From NCBI GenBank assembly GCA_004802725.1, contig SGPM01000154.1:1-61737 (forward strand): a stretch of DNA of 61,737 nt. Direction: 5' to 3'. This DNA comes from Antrodiella citrinella (Eukaryota > Basidiomycota > Agaricomycetes > Polyporales > Steccherinaceae). Shown here piece after piece: positions 36,008 through 48,730 of this stretch (within the stretch, counting starts at the first letter, position 1; each line of letters begins with the position of its first letter). The notes beneath the pieces were generated by a model. It had not been told where the DNA came from, searched no databases, and saw only the letters and a list, made by a program, of their open reading frames with translations. The position numbers and the translations under genes were made by a program.

Positions 36008-37769
36008 AATCCCACGACTTCTGCGCGAATCCCTCCCTCACCCAACCCAGCCTGTTCGCAGTCAATCCAGCAGCTCGAATGAACAACGAACCGTCCAGCA
36101 CATCCGCGCCCTCCAGGACGTCGGACAAGTGAGAGAAAGTACCGGGACGGGTGGTGCCAAATACGGATGCAAAGTGGTACAACGAGCGTTGTAGCTTGCA
36201 CAGATGCTCGTCAGGGTGCAGCAACGTCGTCTGGATGATAGGGAGCCAAGGGTTAGAAGTGTGAATCTTGTCGCCTCCAGCTGCGATCCAGTTTTTCTTC
36301 GGCTGTTTGTAGAGATCAGGGTTGGAGGGGAAGGGTACCGTGAAGATTTCGGGGGATGAAGTCGGCTGAGGACCTGGAGGGGTTGGCTTGGGGACTTGCG
36401 TGAAGAATTCAGCGAGGGGAAGCCCAGGACGACCACGGGCGACGTAGACAGCAAGGATGGTCACGAAATAGGTTTTCAATAAGAAGCTGGAGGCAGCAGG
36501 TGAGAGATACGTCGTGAACGAAGGCAAGAATATCGCAGATGTAACAGCGTGCATACTGTAGTACAAACCATGAGAGTCAATCACGTGGAGAATGGCGGAT
36601 GCACCCACAAGAAGAAATCGCCGTTGAAATCCTTATTTTTGTCCGCGGAAAGCTGTCTGCCAGCCCAGCCTCCGACCGCGTAAATGACGGTGCTCATCCA
36701 GATCAATTCCTCCAACTTCTTGTCGATCTCCTCCTGCGAAGTACCGACTGACCATTCATCGGCATACTTGAGAATTTTGTCGATACAAGTACCCGCGATG
36801 TGACCTAAATCGGCGGGACCCTTTGCATTTGCTAATTTGATAGCCTCAGGAGCAAAATCAAGATCCTTAGAGATGCGCCCGAGGATAGCCAACGCGTGGG
36901 CGGGTTTGGGCTTGGACGACAAGCCGAGGGACGCGACACGAGATACCAGATCGGACGAAGAGTACATTTCCTCGTAGAGCGTGTCGGGCACAATTGCGCC
37001 TGGAGAAGGCCTCTCTACGCTGGCCTCAGCGAGACCTAGGAGAGATAACTAGTCAGCTGTCTCGAAATTGATGACCCATGATGGAGATGAATACCTTCTG
37101 CCCACATTCCGAGTTGGCCAAACTCGGCGCCATAGCCTGAATGGATCAGGGGATGCAAAAGGCCGCCGATGAATCGGTTGAACATATTCGGACGGTCTGT
37201 CTTGCCCTGAGCAGGGACAAAGTTCGCGTCCTTGGAGAACACGTACTCCTTAAGTACGGCGGCAGGTCCGTTTTCAAGGAGAAGGTTCGTGAAGAATGTG
37301 AGGTAGGCCTGGTAGTATCTGAACAGGATAGGGGTCAGACAACACGCACGGCAATATGTATGGAACTGACTTCTCGTCCCCTAGGAAGTTTTTCCAGTTA
37401 CTCTTGTTGACGACTCCAGCAGGAGGAATTGCAGGGCGTTGGTATCCTGTATGACTAGCATAAGCCGCTCTGATCGTCTCAGGGCTTGCTCCCAGAGCGT
37501 AGATGGCGAGGATGTGGTGAGTAGCATGGCTGGTTATCCAGAGGGTGAACAAAGTACAGGATGACGTCATCAAGACGAACTCACTTGTGGAAATGTCTGT
37601 CATTAAAGAAGATATGTTGGTTCTTGTGGTTGTGCTGCTGGGACTCGATAAGCGCGTCTGCAGTTTCAGTGTCCGGTCCTGCGAGTCGTGCAGGGGTCAA
37701 GGTGGACCCTCGCGGTGCGACAGCTGGTACGGGAAACAAAGCGTCGAGTTTGTCCTGCGGTGTGTTCAT
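35982..37769 (-). CDS. Questin-oxidase-like Baeyer-Villiger-type protein (DUF4243/AflY family)
   Basis: Exon 1 starts MNTPQDKLDALFPVPAVAP at 37769, ending in DRHFHK-like sequence joined to SHATHHILAIYALGASPETI. Then come GYQRPAIPP, WKNFLGDEKYYQAYLTFFTN and MFNRFIGGLLHPLIHSGYG, and AEFGQLGMWAEGLAE with the family's paired histidines (HHILAIYALGA; HPLIHSGYGAEF). Further exons hold PAHALAILGRISKDLDF, LHAVTSAIFLPSF-like sequence, KTYFVTILAVYVARGRP and WLPIIQTTLLHPDEHLCKLQ, ending at 35982. Fungal members include the questin oxidase of anthraquinone pathways and AflY-like proteins; many others are orphans. No biosynthetic cluster surrounds it. Its size (about 500 residues) is normal. Confidence 0.84.
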
Positions 37770-37817
37770 GGTGTTGTTGTTCTGTGAAAGCTAGGTGTTC
37801 GTCGCGATGGAACCACG

Positions 37818-37825
37818 TATTTATA
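37818..37825 (-). promoter_or_regulatory. TATA box of the questin-oxidase-like gene
   Basis: The minus strand reads TATAAATA about 49 nt upstream of the ATG at 37769. Confidence 0.55.
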
Positions 37826-37974
37826 CGTGTACTAGCCCCTAGCGGAGCACAATGAGGCCGCGTTTGCTATTCCGAGTATATGGTGCGCTGGTCATTGCAC
37901 TACGGCACCACATCACTCGATCAACTACTCAACACGTAGAAAGGAGCGCGATCTAACAAACGACAGCATCTGGA

Positions 37975-38238
37975 TCATCGATGCTGCATGCAATTCTCAC
38001 TCAGATGACAGCAATAGGAATAGATAGTGATGGCGGACTCACGTCGTGTTCTCGGCGCGTCGCTTGCGTTGCACGGCGGCATGCTCGTTCTATGGTGCTG
38101 CTTCGTCGGATTCGCTACAGTATAGTGGATTGTGTCACCGGAATCATCTAGGTCTCGTGGCAGATCGTGAAGGTCGAAATTCGCCCGCGAAGGAAGTTCG
38201 GGACCTTCTTGCCCGTAGTCAGCAGACATAAGAGACAT
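37975..38238 (-). CDS. Short hypothetical ORF, doubtful
   Basis: The ATG at 38238 opens MSLMSADYGQEGPELPSR, then FDLHDLPRDLDDSGDTIHY, reaching a gtgagt donor near 38045. No domain is recognised and the next exon is unclear. It could be the 5' exon of a small gene or part of a regulatory region upstream of the questin-oxidase-like gene. Confidence 0.25.
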   Translation of the reverse strand: MSLMSADYGQEGPELPSRANFDLHDLPRDLDDSGDTIHYTVANPTKQHHRTSMPPCNASDAPRTRRESAITIYSYCCHLSENCMQHR

Positions 38239-38327
38239 ATTCAATCATGTTCTTCACGTAGTCGTTGCTAGAACTCAGATGCCGATTGGAAAGCGTCATT
38301 GAATAGCAATGCCACCAGGGAGTGTGA

Positions 38328-38746
38328 TCATTCGACGTCGGAGTGGGTACTCTTGTTGATCCTGGAAGGACTCATTAATCTACGTCACGCAGATTGCAAT
38401 ACACGGTGTACTCACCTCAATTCAATTTGCCCAGACTTCTTATTGACACGAACCGGCCGCCTCTTATCATGTGCATGAGAGGCGGAGCAAGCTATTACAA
38501 AGCCTGGACGTTGCACAGTCATCACCCCAGTGAATGGTGACTGCGTTGTGTAGATATCGAGAATCTGAAATGTGGAAGGTTAGTCAATGAGAGCTGACGA
38601 AAGAGTCGACATGTACATACCGTGAGTACGCATGCGACTTGGAATGGCTTCAATCCTTCCCTCACCGAAGATTCTGGATGATTACTGTTCAGAGAGTCAC
38701 TATGTGCGGGCGTGTGACATCCTCGTGATTGTGACGTGACAGTCAC
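38328..38746 (-). CDS. Short hypothetical spliced frame, doubtful
   Basis: Three blocks join with GT-AG borders: VREGLKPFQVACVLT, then LDIYTTQSPFTGVMTVQRPG with KRRPVRVNKKSGQIELR, and a short last exon ending at TGA 38328. No in-frame ATG is visible at the 5' end and no family is recognised. The region lies immediately upstream of, and divergent from, the CFIm25 gene, so it may be promoter sequence instead. Confidence 0.22.
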
Positions 38747-38817
38747 AAGCTACTTATCGCGTCGTGGAGGCGCCTCTGAAACTATTGCACACCTCCTTCA
38801 ACTTCGCGTTTGCCACC

Positions 38818-39841
<1,024 letters not shown>

Positions 39842-41274
39842 ACCGCTTTCCTCGCTTTGTCGCTGCATTGTAACGTTTAATCAACTGTATTTCGCACTCT
39901 CCCAGTAATTCGCAAGTCACTGCCCAGCTGTCTCGACTCTCGAGGATGTCATAATTTGGTCAAATAGGATTTTGTTGCCTCATTCTCGGTTTGAGCTACA
40001 CATGTCGGATTTCCAACATCTCTTTCTGCATCATCTGTATGCTCGTGCTCGGAATACACCTTTGGGGGTTGGAACTCTAGACGCACACGTGTGACGAGGT
40101 CAAAATATCAATCTCAGGTTCGGGCATGCGCTTCCGTCCTACTAGTCTAAATCAACATCGAGGCTGACCGTGATGTATGTGAACGCAGCATCGATAAAAA
40201 GAAATGTCCTGGAAACTCTCCGAGTCATACGCGTATTGAACACACTTCTATATCCTGCCATCAACTTCCAACAAAGCTTGAACGATGTTCGCCAAAGCGC
40301 GTTACGGGTGGATATTCTTCTTCATCCTCACCGTTACGACTTCAACCGGCGTACACGCAGCAGCTGTATCTATACCCCCAGACTCCAAGTCCAGTTTTGG
40401 GTACATCATCAGCGACACCGCTGCCTTGATTCCAGGGCCGTGAGTGTTTTGCATACAATTTCGATGCTTGCGCACACAGCTGACATTGTTCTTGCGACGA
40501 AGGAGTCAGACTTGTCCGCATTCGAACTCCTGCTGATGCTAAATAACTCTGTCGACGATGAAACAGAACACCATGTACCAATATGATAGATAATCGATAA
40601 TCTGCGTTCCACGTTCTGTCGTGGCTGGCTGTGTACTAGACATCCTGGAAACTCCGAGCCGCCCGACTGCATCTACGCTGCTTCCTTCTCAGGCTCCAGT
40701 GTCTCGTGCAACACCTCCATGTCATCGCTAAATCCATGTGCATCCCTGTATGCATTCGTCGTCACAGTTCATGAATCCAGTCATTATATCATCGCATATC
40801 ATGCGCACAGCCTGAGAGAGGGAGAGCATCAGCAGCGGATGTAAGATGCTTACTAATCACGATAGCGTTGAACATTCCGATCAGTGTGATGTGACATCTT
40901 CCAAGAAAGGCAAGTCACAGAAGGATTGTCGCAGCAGGCTCTCTCGTGGAAAATGAGTGAACAGGTTGTGTCGCACTTTAAACGATATACTACAGTCCAC
41001 AAGGTGCATATCAGGACTAGGGTATGGTATGTAACAAAATTTGGGCAAGGAGAGGGATGAAAGAAGCTTTCAGAGACAGTTCCAGTCTGAGCAAAGATCC
41101 CCGCCCGCGCTGAGTCGCGCAATCATCAAGGGGGGATAAAAGGCTGCGTAGAACATTCAAAGCGCCTTATCTCTCTTCCCTTTCTTCCCTCACACACAAC
41201 CCCCAACAATCTCATCCTCTCAAAATCTCGTCCTCCGCTCTCACAACAATCCCTCCAATCAACCAACTTTGAAG
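39842..41274. other. Long intergenic region
   Basis: Apart from the possible secreted peptide at 40285-40443, no gene is convincing in this ~1.4 kb. A TATA-like GATAAAAGG at 41135-41143 lies about 135 nt before the methyltransferase ATG, followed by a pyrimidine-rich leader (41165-41270) typical of fungal 5' regions. Confidence 0.4.
40285..40443 (+). CDS. Possible small secreted peptide (52 residues)
   Basis: The ATG at 40285 opens MFAKARYGWIFFFILTVTTS, a textbook signal-peptide shape (basic n-region, hydrophobic core), with a plausible cleavage site after GVHA. The remaining ~27 residues (AAVSIPPDSKSSFGYIISDT and a short tail) have no cysteine. Translation stops at TGA 40441. That TGA lies inside a good gtgagt donor, so a spliced longer product is possible, though the acceptors I tried gave early stops. 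No homologue is known to me. Confidence 0.38.
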   Translation: MFAKARYGWIFFFILTVTTSTGVHAAAVSIPPDSKSSFGYIISDTAALIPGP

Positions 41275-42283
41275 ATGAAACTGACTAACGCCCTCTCCAT
41301 CCTCCCCAACCTCTGGTTCGCCATCCGTACGACGTTCCAACCCACCCTCCGATCCATCCTCGCCAACCCCGCTCTCCTCGTCCAGCCAAAAAAGCTCTCG
41401 GATGAATTCATGGCGCACTTGTGGAAGGTATATGGGGACGGGCTGGATGAGGGCTTGAAGGGGATGAAGGAGGTATTGATCGGAGATGCGTGGGGTGTCG
41501 TTTTGGATCTTGGAGCTGGTGGGTCTTGCTCTCTTCTCATCGGAGTCAAACATGTTTTTCCTTTCGGAAACACAATACTTCTTCTCTTCCTATCTACATA
41601 TCGAACTTTATACATGAATCGCTGACAACCGTTCTCTTACAGGCTCTGGCCACACCATTCCCTACCTCGACCGCACCAAAGTAACGACATACATCGCACT
41701 GGAGCCCAACACGGGGATGCACCCCGAGATCCGCTCACGCGCACACGCAGCAGGGTTCTTCGAGAGCGACGGGACGTTCGTCTTGCTCAGTCTCGGCGCC
41801 GAAAAGCTCACCCTCTCCCATCTCTCTGCCTACACCACCACCACCACCACCTCTTATATTTCTACTTCCAGTACTTCTACTTCTGGTACTACAACTGAGC
41901 GTCAGGCGGGCGCGGGTGTAGACACGATAATCTCAATCCTAACACTCTGCACCCTCCCGCACCCGCACCGCACCCTCCGCACCCTCTTCTCGTCGATCCT
42001 GAACCCAGGCGGCCTATTCTTATTCTTCGAACACGTCCGGAACCAGACCCCGCCGGGTGACGCAGCGTGGTGGCAGGGGTTCTGGACGCCGGTGTGGAAA
42101 GTCGTGTTTGGTGGATGTGAGCTTGGGAGGGAGACGGATGTGTGGGTCGAGCAGTGGGGTGGGTGGGCGGAGGGAGGGAGCAGGAGGCCGGAGCATGAAG
42201 GGAATGAGGATGAGGGTGAGAGGTTGTTCGTGCATCGGGTGGGGAGGTATGTCAAGGCGAAGGATGAGGCGGGGAAGCTGTGA
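41275..42283 (+). CDS. METTL7-like SAM-dependent methyltransferase with Thr/Ser insert
   Basis: Two exons (41275-41518, 41643-42283) give 294 residues. The N-terminus is weakly hydrophobic (LTNALSILPNLWFAIRTTF), which may act as a membrane hairpin. Motif I is VVLDLGAGSGHTIPYL, split by the intron within GAG. Motif II is YIALEPNTGMHPEIR, then a low-complexity TTTTTTSYISTSSTSTSGTT insert at about 41839-41896. It is followed by VDTIISILTLCTLPHPHRTL, LNPGGLFLFFEHV and WWQGFWTPVWKVVFGGCEL. The EHV and WW-x-x-FWTP-x-W blocks are typical of the METTL7/thiol-methyltransferase-like group. The acceptor substrate is unknown. Confidence 0.85.
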
Positions 42284-42554
42284 GGTAAGATGAGGGCGGG
42301 AGGGGAATGGAGACAAGAATATAATATATTGACTAGGACAACACAGCATTGTGATAGACGAAAACATTCTAGTAAACATGTGCAGAAATCTGTGTAAATA
42401 TGCAAAGAGGAAGAGAACAATGTGCAAATGCGATAGAGGTGTGGGGAAAATGGTTGGGACGTGTTGTGATGACGATGACAGTATGATGCGAGAGAGGAAT
42501 GATAGCTATGTTGTTGCAAAAAGACTCATAGGATAGTGTTGTGGTGTACGACAC

Positions 42555-44793
42555 CTACTCGCCGCCGCCTCCAGCCACTTCCGCTACGATGGCTGAAGCA
42601 ACGGAATCCGGGCAAGAAAGCATGATCTGCAACTCGGGTTGACCGACGTAGAACCAAGCAGAGACGGCCTATCAGTTCGGGGGATACACACCACCATCAG
42701 CCCACATTCACACTATCAGCCGAACAAAGAAGTAAACTCACGATCATGATATAAAACGCCACCAAAATCAACCCCTCCACCCAATTCGTCTTCGAATCCG
42801 CCGTAATATAATTGACCAAAAAACAGCTCCCCAGCAGCAAACTCAACTCATAGAAATCAAACAACAAAATCATCGGGTTGTCCAGTATCCAGCCGAGCAA
42901 CACGAGGAATGGCATCCACCAGAGCGTGAATTGAATGGAGAGGTCGATGGCGCGGGCGCGGGCGAGGAGGGAGGGGACCATGGCTTTTTTCCCGAGGATG
43001 TGCAGGAGGGCGGATTTGAAGAAGTAGACGAGCGCGACCATGCCGTCGGCGGCGAAGGAAACGACGGGGAGGAGGATGAGGCCGAACCATCTAGTGTTGG
43101 AATGTTAGCTGAGTTACGAAATGGATTTCTGCGACGGAAACTCACTCTTCCTGAATGTGACCCTCTTCCCTAACATGTTCGATACTTTCAACAAGCTGCA
43201 CGTTACGCGATCAGTAATAGCAATGGACATCGCGACTAGCTGAACTCACCCATTCAGCTGTAGCTCCAGTCAAACCAACAGTCAAACACAGCATCAAGAA
43301 ACACGCTAACGGATTAATCGCAGGCTCGATCTCGTTAAGCTCGTCCTCCGCCTCCTTCAGTTCTTCCGGAAGGGCAGACATATGCTTCAACGCATTATCC
43401 TCGCCAGGAGGGTTGGACAAGTACACGCGCGAAGCGACGTACCTAAACGTAACGCGTAAAATCAGCTGGAGCCGTAGAGTAGAAGGTTCGGACTGGATGT
43501 GCCGACGTACACGATTTTGAGAATGATCGCGAAGCCTCTGCTCATTGCGAGGACGTTCTGCCGTGTCTTGTCCGTGATCAGCGTACTCCCCTCGAAGTTA
43601 GCATTCCCGCTGGCGGCGATAGAGACGGGCCCTCTATCTAAAGCTGCGAAGAACGCAGTTGGGAGAAGGATGCTCAGGATACTGTGAACACGCAACATGC
43701 CGGTCAGTATAATGGAATGTTGTAGGAGGGAATAAAAAATGCGGCGTACCCGATGGTGAGGAGAGAATGGTTCAACTGCGTATGGTGCGGGTGCAGCGTC
43801 TGTTCCCATACTCGAGCGCCACCTGCTAGGAAGGCGACACCGGGGACCAGCAATAAATGCAAAATCACAACACCTGTCCCAAAACATGATGCGAGTCAAA
43901 CAAAGCGCAGGTTAGTGGAGACACCCACCGACAATCGTAGACTGGAGCAAGCGTAGCCTGTGGCGCGATTGATGAATAACACGGATGCAACATCGAACTG
44001 TCACACTTACTCGCAATGTGCCAAAAGAATGATAGCCAACGCGGTTTCCACGGCGCTGGGTGCCACTTTCATCAGTCTCCGCGCATCGAAGAGTTGGAGC
44101 AAAGGACTCACTTGTTCAGCGTAACGATCAGCAAATCACCTATGGTCTTGCCGAGGTAGATAGCCATTTGTTCGCCGCCCCAGTCGAAGAGTGCTTCGAG
44201 GGGAATGATAGCTGTGAAGCATACTTTGAACGCGATCCATCTGTCAGTCACGGAAAGCAAGTCAAGAAATGGAGACTCACATGAAAAGACAGTATTATGC
44301 CCCCATGAATGCTCCGTATCCTGCAAGAAATGTGCGACCCACGCGAGCGGGATAGCAAGAAGGAGTATATTGAGCCCTAAGTAAAGATCAGCGGCGCGAA
44401 GAGGGCATAAGGGCATAAATCGAGCGTACACGACGACATCAACGCATTCTTCAAGCTCTCCCCCCACCCAACTTTCCGTTTCCCCTTCCCTCTCAACCGA
44501 TCCCAGAACACCCGCTCCCTGCTCACTGCGGAGTCGTACAACTCCCGTGCGTACTGCGTGACGGGTGATGACCCAGTATACTCATGCTCGTGCTCATGGT
44601 GGTGGTCTGCAACTTGAAGGTTTAGCCTGGAGGAGGCAGAAGGGCTGCGTAAGCGGAGGAGCTCAACATTGGAGTCTCGGCCCAGTGCGTACCCGCGCTC
44701 GAAATCGCCGGACATGGGTGCTCTAGTTCCGGGCACCGCGATGTCAGTATGTGTCTTCTCTGAGACGGAAGAGTGAGAGGCGGGGGTCGCCAT
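42555..44793 (-). CDS. CAX-family cation/proton exchanger with altered selectivity motifs (Vnx1-like)
   Basis: The ATG at 44793 starts a ~130-residue soluble region with a His-rich HHHEHEHEY, then SLKNALMSS-GLNILLLAIPLA. About eleven membrane segments follow. The first alpha-repeat reads GKTIGDLLIVTLNNAVETAL, spliced inside the motif, followed by LLAHCELRLLQSTIVG and LLLVPGVAFLAGGARVWEQ. The second repeat has GATAEWLVESIEHV and EEWFGLILLPVVSFAADG. Canonical CAX motifs are GNAVE and GNAAEH; here they are NNAVE and SFAADG. As I recall, this variation fits the yeast Vnx1-type branch (vacuolar monovalent cation/H+ antiport) better than Vcx1. Location is probably vacuole or endomembrane. The last exon ends VAEVAGGGGE at 42555. 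Confidence 0.84.
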
Positions 44794-45538
44794 AGCGGCA
44801 AAGGGGAGAGATAGAAAGAGGAGGAGAAGGTGAGGGTAGGAAGAGAAGAGAGGACTTGCCAAGAGAATGAAGGACCAGCCCTGCTGCAGGCGTATAAGAG
44901 AGATTGCGCTCCTTCCCTGCTTCGAGCTGACTTTCCGTGACAGAAAATAATCGCCAAGTGGTGATGGGAGTCGGCCAAGTAATGTTCTGTATGACAACAG
45001 CGGGAATGTAATGTCAGACAGAGTCGGAGATGAGCGAGTGCGTCGGGAGTCGGTGTGTTAGACGTCGTGGACACAGCACCGAACACTACAAGAACATGCG
45101 ATGTGGGGTCGCCATTTGTATGGATGTTGGAGGCAGTGATTCGGAGTGAGGCCGCCAGCTGTGATATCTAAATCTCACTTCTGTCGTGCCGTCCCATGCC
45201 AAGCCTTCCGTTGTCGCCTGTGAAATGTGAGCGCGAAAGCTAGAAGACATGGATATCTCTCGATGCTCCGTCCTGCCCGCTCATGGCTACCACCACGGTT
45301 CAGCAGGTCGTACCAATTTACCCAGACGATACACAGCTAATTCTGAATTGAACGAACGAGTTTGAAGACATGGAGAGTATCAGCATTATGTTGTTGAGGA
45401 ACAGCGTTCTTGGTCACCGGGGCGCTCAAATGCTTCGCTTACGTAAAAGTATGCACCGAGGCAGTCAGACCTGGCGACGCTCACTCTCATCTTGAACGCG
45501 TCCATCTGGATCGCAATTTCACAAATCTACGACGAAAT
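44794..45538. other. Intergenic region between CAX and AT-hook genes
   Basis: About 745 bp between two divergent genes. I see no coding frame with support, and no repeat or clear TATA box. Confidence 0.4.
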
Positions 45539-48394
45539 ATGGACGAACCCAACGCTTCTGCATTCTTGTACGCTCGTTCCATCATTGTTGGTACACATAA
45601 ACTGACATGAGTCTCAAGGTCGCGTCCAAATATCGAGCCTGAGGCTGAACCCATTCACGAAGAGGCGGACTCGGACATAAACCTTGAGGACGACAAACCC
45701 GACTTCCCATGGCACAAACTTCGCGCCACGACCATTATATCTGTTGTGCGCGATCTTGGGCTGAAGTATCACGCAAAATCTGTCGCCCAGAACATCACTA
45801 TCTTGCGCGTCGTGGAGAATGACGGATGTACGTCTCAATTCGTTTCTATTTGCTGTTTCTGACTCCTGATGTTTGGGATATAGTGGAGGTAGCAGAACTT
45901 GTGAGAGGAACGTGCAAGCCTCGGGGGCGACGGAGCAGGAGCAGAGGCAGAGCTTCATGTACGTCTTCTAATCTCATATCATCCGTGTATAGCGTATCAC
46001 GCGTTCTGACCTCTTTGACACTTCAAGCTCGTGCCGGAGACGAAGCTGACGACAACTACTCCGGACGTTCGAAGTACAACGAGACCGATGTTGAGGAGGG
46101 AGACGAGGAGGAAGAGCAATTCATCGATTCACTAGTGTCCATTGAGCAGCAGTCATCTTCGCCTGTCAAGTCGCCTACGAAGCAGCAGCCTCTACCTGAA
46201 GAGCCAGGTACGTCCCAACCATTCCTCGTTTCGTCCTATCCTCATACTGATCCTCACTTGGCATGCAGGTGACCTCAGCCTGTCCATAGGAGAAATGACG
46301 CGCCAGGAAGACGAAGAGCCTGAACTAGACCCAGGCAAACCCAGCTCGTCAGCTCGGAAAGCCCTGCGCCAGGAAGAAGAAGAGTCCGAACCTGAACCGA
46401 ACCCAGAGCCTCCGCGTCCTCGACGCGGCAGACCGCCCGGTTTGCGCAACAAATCCCAATCTCGACCTCCTGGTGTCCCTGTCGGCGAAATACCAGCTGT
46501 GCGGAGGAAACCTGGACGACCGAGGAAACAGCCCTTGCCCGATGACGTCACGTCGATCGCGACGTCTGTTGCTGCGACGCCTGTATCGTCTACGCCGCGG
46601 CGCGGGAGACCACCGAAGAAACGTGATGTCGACGAAGGTGTGTCCTACCCTATCTCCCTATTTTTCTATCACTTCAATGATTTCTATCTCGCGCGTGTCA
46701 TGAAGACGATAACGCTCCCCGTCCTCCATCCCGTCCGCGCGGCCGACCACCCAAAGCCCGTCCGCTCTCCCTCGGAGGTGTCGGTGAAGTTCCCCCACCA
46801 CACATTGAGAAGATAGGCCCTCCGAAACGTCAGCCAGGACGACCTCGCAAGAGAGAGCAGCAACCGGGTTTCGAGAAAGTAGGTCCTCCGAAACGCGGAC
46901 CGAGGAGACCGCGTAGGATTCGAGACGAGGAGCTCGAGCCTGAGGCGGGTCCGAGTGCTGGGGGCGCCGGGAACGTCGCAGAGTTCAAGACGGGTCCTCC
47001 GAAACGTGGATCGGGGAGACCGAGGAAAGTCCGGGAAGAGGAGCCTGTGGCTGGTCCGAGTCCGAGTATCAGGGGTGATGAAGAGGATATGAATATGGAC
47101 GTGATTGTTGAAACTGTTGAAACTGTAGATGAAGTCGGGCCTGTGCAGGATCCACCTCCGCCGTCGCGCGAACCAGGCGGAGTCACTCATTCTCCCCGCA
47201 AAGCACAGCCTACACTCGAACGACCAGCGGCTGAAGTAGCAGCTGCACAAGAACAAGCACCTTCGCCAAAGAAACGAGGCAGACCTCCCGGACAGCGCGC
47301 GCTCGCCCCGCCCGTCGAGGCTCCTGTACCGGTGTCTCCGCTCAAACATGGACCGCTAGTTAAACGCAAACCCTCGGGGCAAGAGGCGGCTGCTGGTCCT
47401 AGCAAGCAGACAAACGAAGATCGTCCGCTCTCGCCGCTCGTCGTCGAGGAAGGACCGTCTACGTCGGATCACCCAGATATGTCTCCGCGTACGCCTCCGA
47501 AGAGGGGCAGACCGCCAGGCAAGCGTGCGAGGACAAGTGATGTTGCAGCGATCGGTATGTTTCTTTTTTATCTCGTTTGCTGCAATTTCTGTACTGACTG
47601 ATTTTCGTACGGTTCTCCAGATAAAACGGGCACCAATGTCTTTGGTGGCGCTGAACGCCCTGCGAAACGAGGGAAGCCGAGCAAGTCGCCCAAGTATGTT
47701 GACGCCAACTTCGTCGTTGACGGTACGTTCATCCACCCAAGCCTCTATTTCATCGTACTTAATTTATTTAACATCTTCAGACTCTGATACAGAATCCCCA
47801 TCTCGTAAGAACATGACAACCACCCTTCCCGTCGCACCACCATCGCCCGTCAAGACAGGTCCACCCAAGAAACGCGGCCGCCCACCCGGCACACGTCCCC
47901 CACCCGCCCCCGCACCCATCCCCGCCCTCTCCCTACCTCGGGCATCGAAGTTCAAACCTAGTGCATCGCGACCTGTCACCGGGCAGATGAGAGGCAAGGG
48001 GAAGGGGAAGAGTATGGAGAGGGTGGCGTCGAGCGTTGAGCCTGACCCTCAGCCCCCACTGTCACCCTCACCCTCACCCGAGGGTGTTAAATCACAACTG
48101 GTGCCGATACCGATGGAGGTAGATGCGATCATGTCCGCTGAAGAGTCGACTGTCGTCGGGGGCGGGTCGAGTGCGGGCGGGGCTGGGTCTTCGCAGGACC
48201 CTGCGCCCGTACCTGCTGCGAGGAGGACAGATCCGTTCGCGTTTGATTTCGCCGTGTCACCGAGGAGTGGGAGTGGTGGAGGGGATCCGTTCACGGTGGG
48301 GCGGACGCCGAAGTTCGTGAAGGACGTATGCGGGGAGGCGGTCTATGGGTCCGTCGACGTGATTTGGCCTGGGTGTCGCTTGCGTTTGTTATGA
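45539..48394 (+). CDS. Multi-AT-hook chromatin protein
   Basis: The ATG at 45539 (MDEPNASAFL) splices over a 51-nt intron to SRPNIEPEAEPIHEEADSD. An unrecognised folded-looking N-terminal block follows: DFPWHKLRATTIISVVRDLG, then KYHAKSVAQNITILRVVEN. The rest is disordered and acidic/proline-rich, carrying about ten AT-hook-like cores: RRGRPPGLR, RKPGRPRKQ, RRGRPPKKR, RPRGRPPKA, RQPGRPRKR, RGPRRPRR, RGSGRPRKV, KKRGRPPGQ, PKRGRPPGK and KKRGRPPGT. Each Gly-Arg-Pro core inserts into the minor groove of AT-rich DNA. The C-terminal exon has DPFAFDFAVSPRSG and DPFTVGRTPKFVKDV before the stop at 48394. Role: nuclear architectural or transcriptional factor, by inference. Several intron borders are approximate. 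Confidence 0.78.
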
Positions 48395-48730
48395 GTACTG
48401 TTTGTTATTTTGTTTTGTTTCAATTTCCATGCATTTGGCACACACTATGTTTGTATGGAGTGTTTGGTTGCATCGTCAGATTTGGCTACGCCTTGATTGT
48501 AAGTATGTATCCTATTCTTCAGTTACTCTAGTATGTCTATCTACGAATTCGAAGTCTAAGGTGCGACTTTTTGGGTCCCCGTCTGTCTTTCGTCGTACCT
48601 CCCCTTTGCTTTGCTTTCATCTCGAGCTCCTCGTAGGCTGTCCGAATGAGTGATGTATGTTTATTGTCGGGTTCATATAGCTGGACCCGTAGCGAAGCAC
48701 GTGTGATAGCTAGTTGGTTCAACACTTCAG

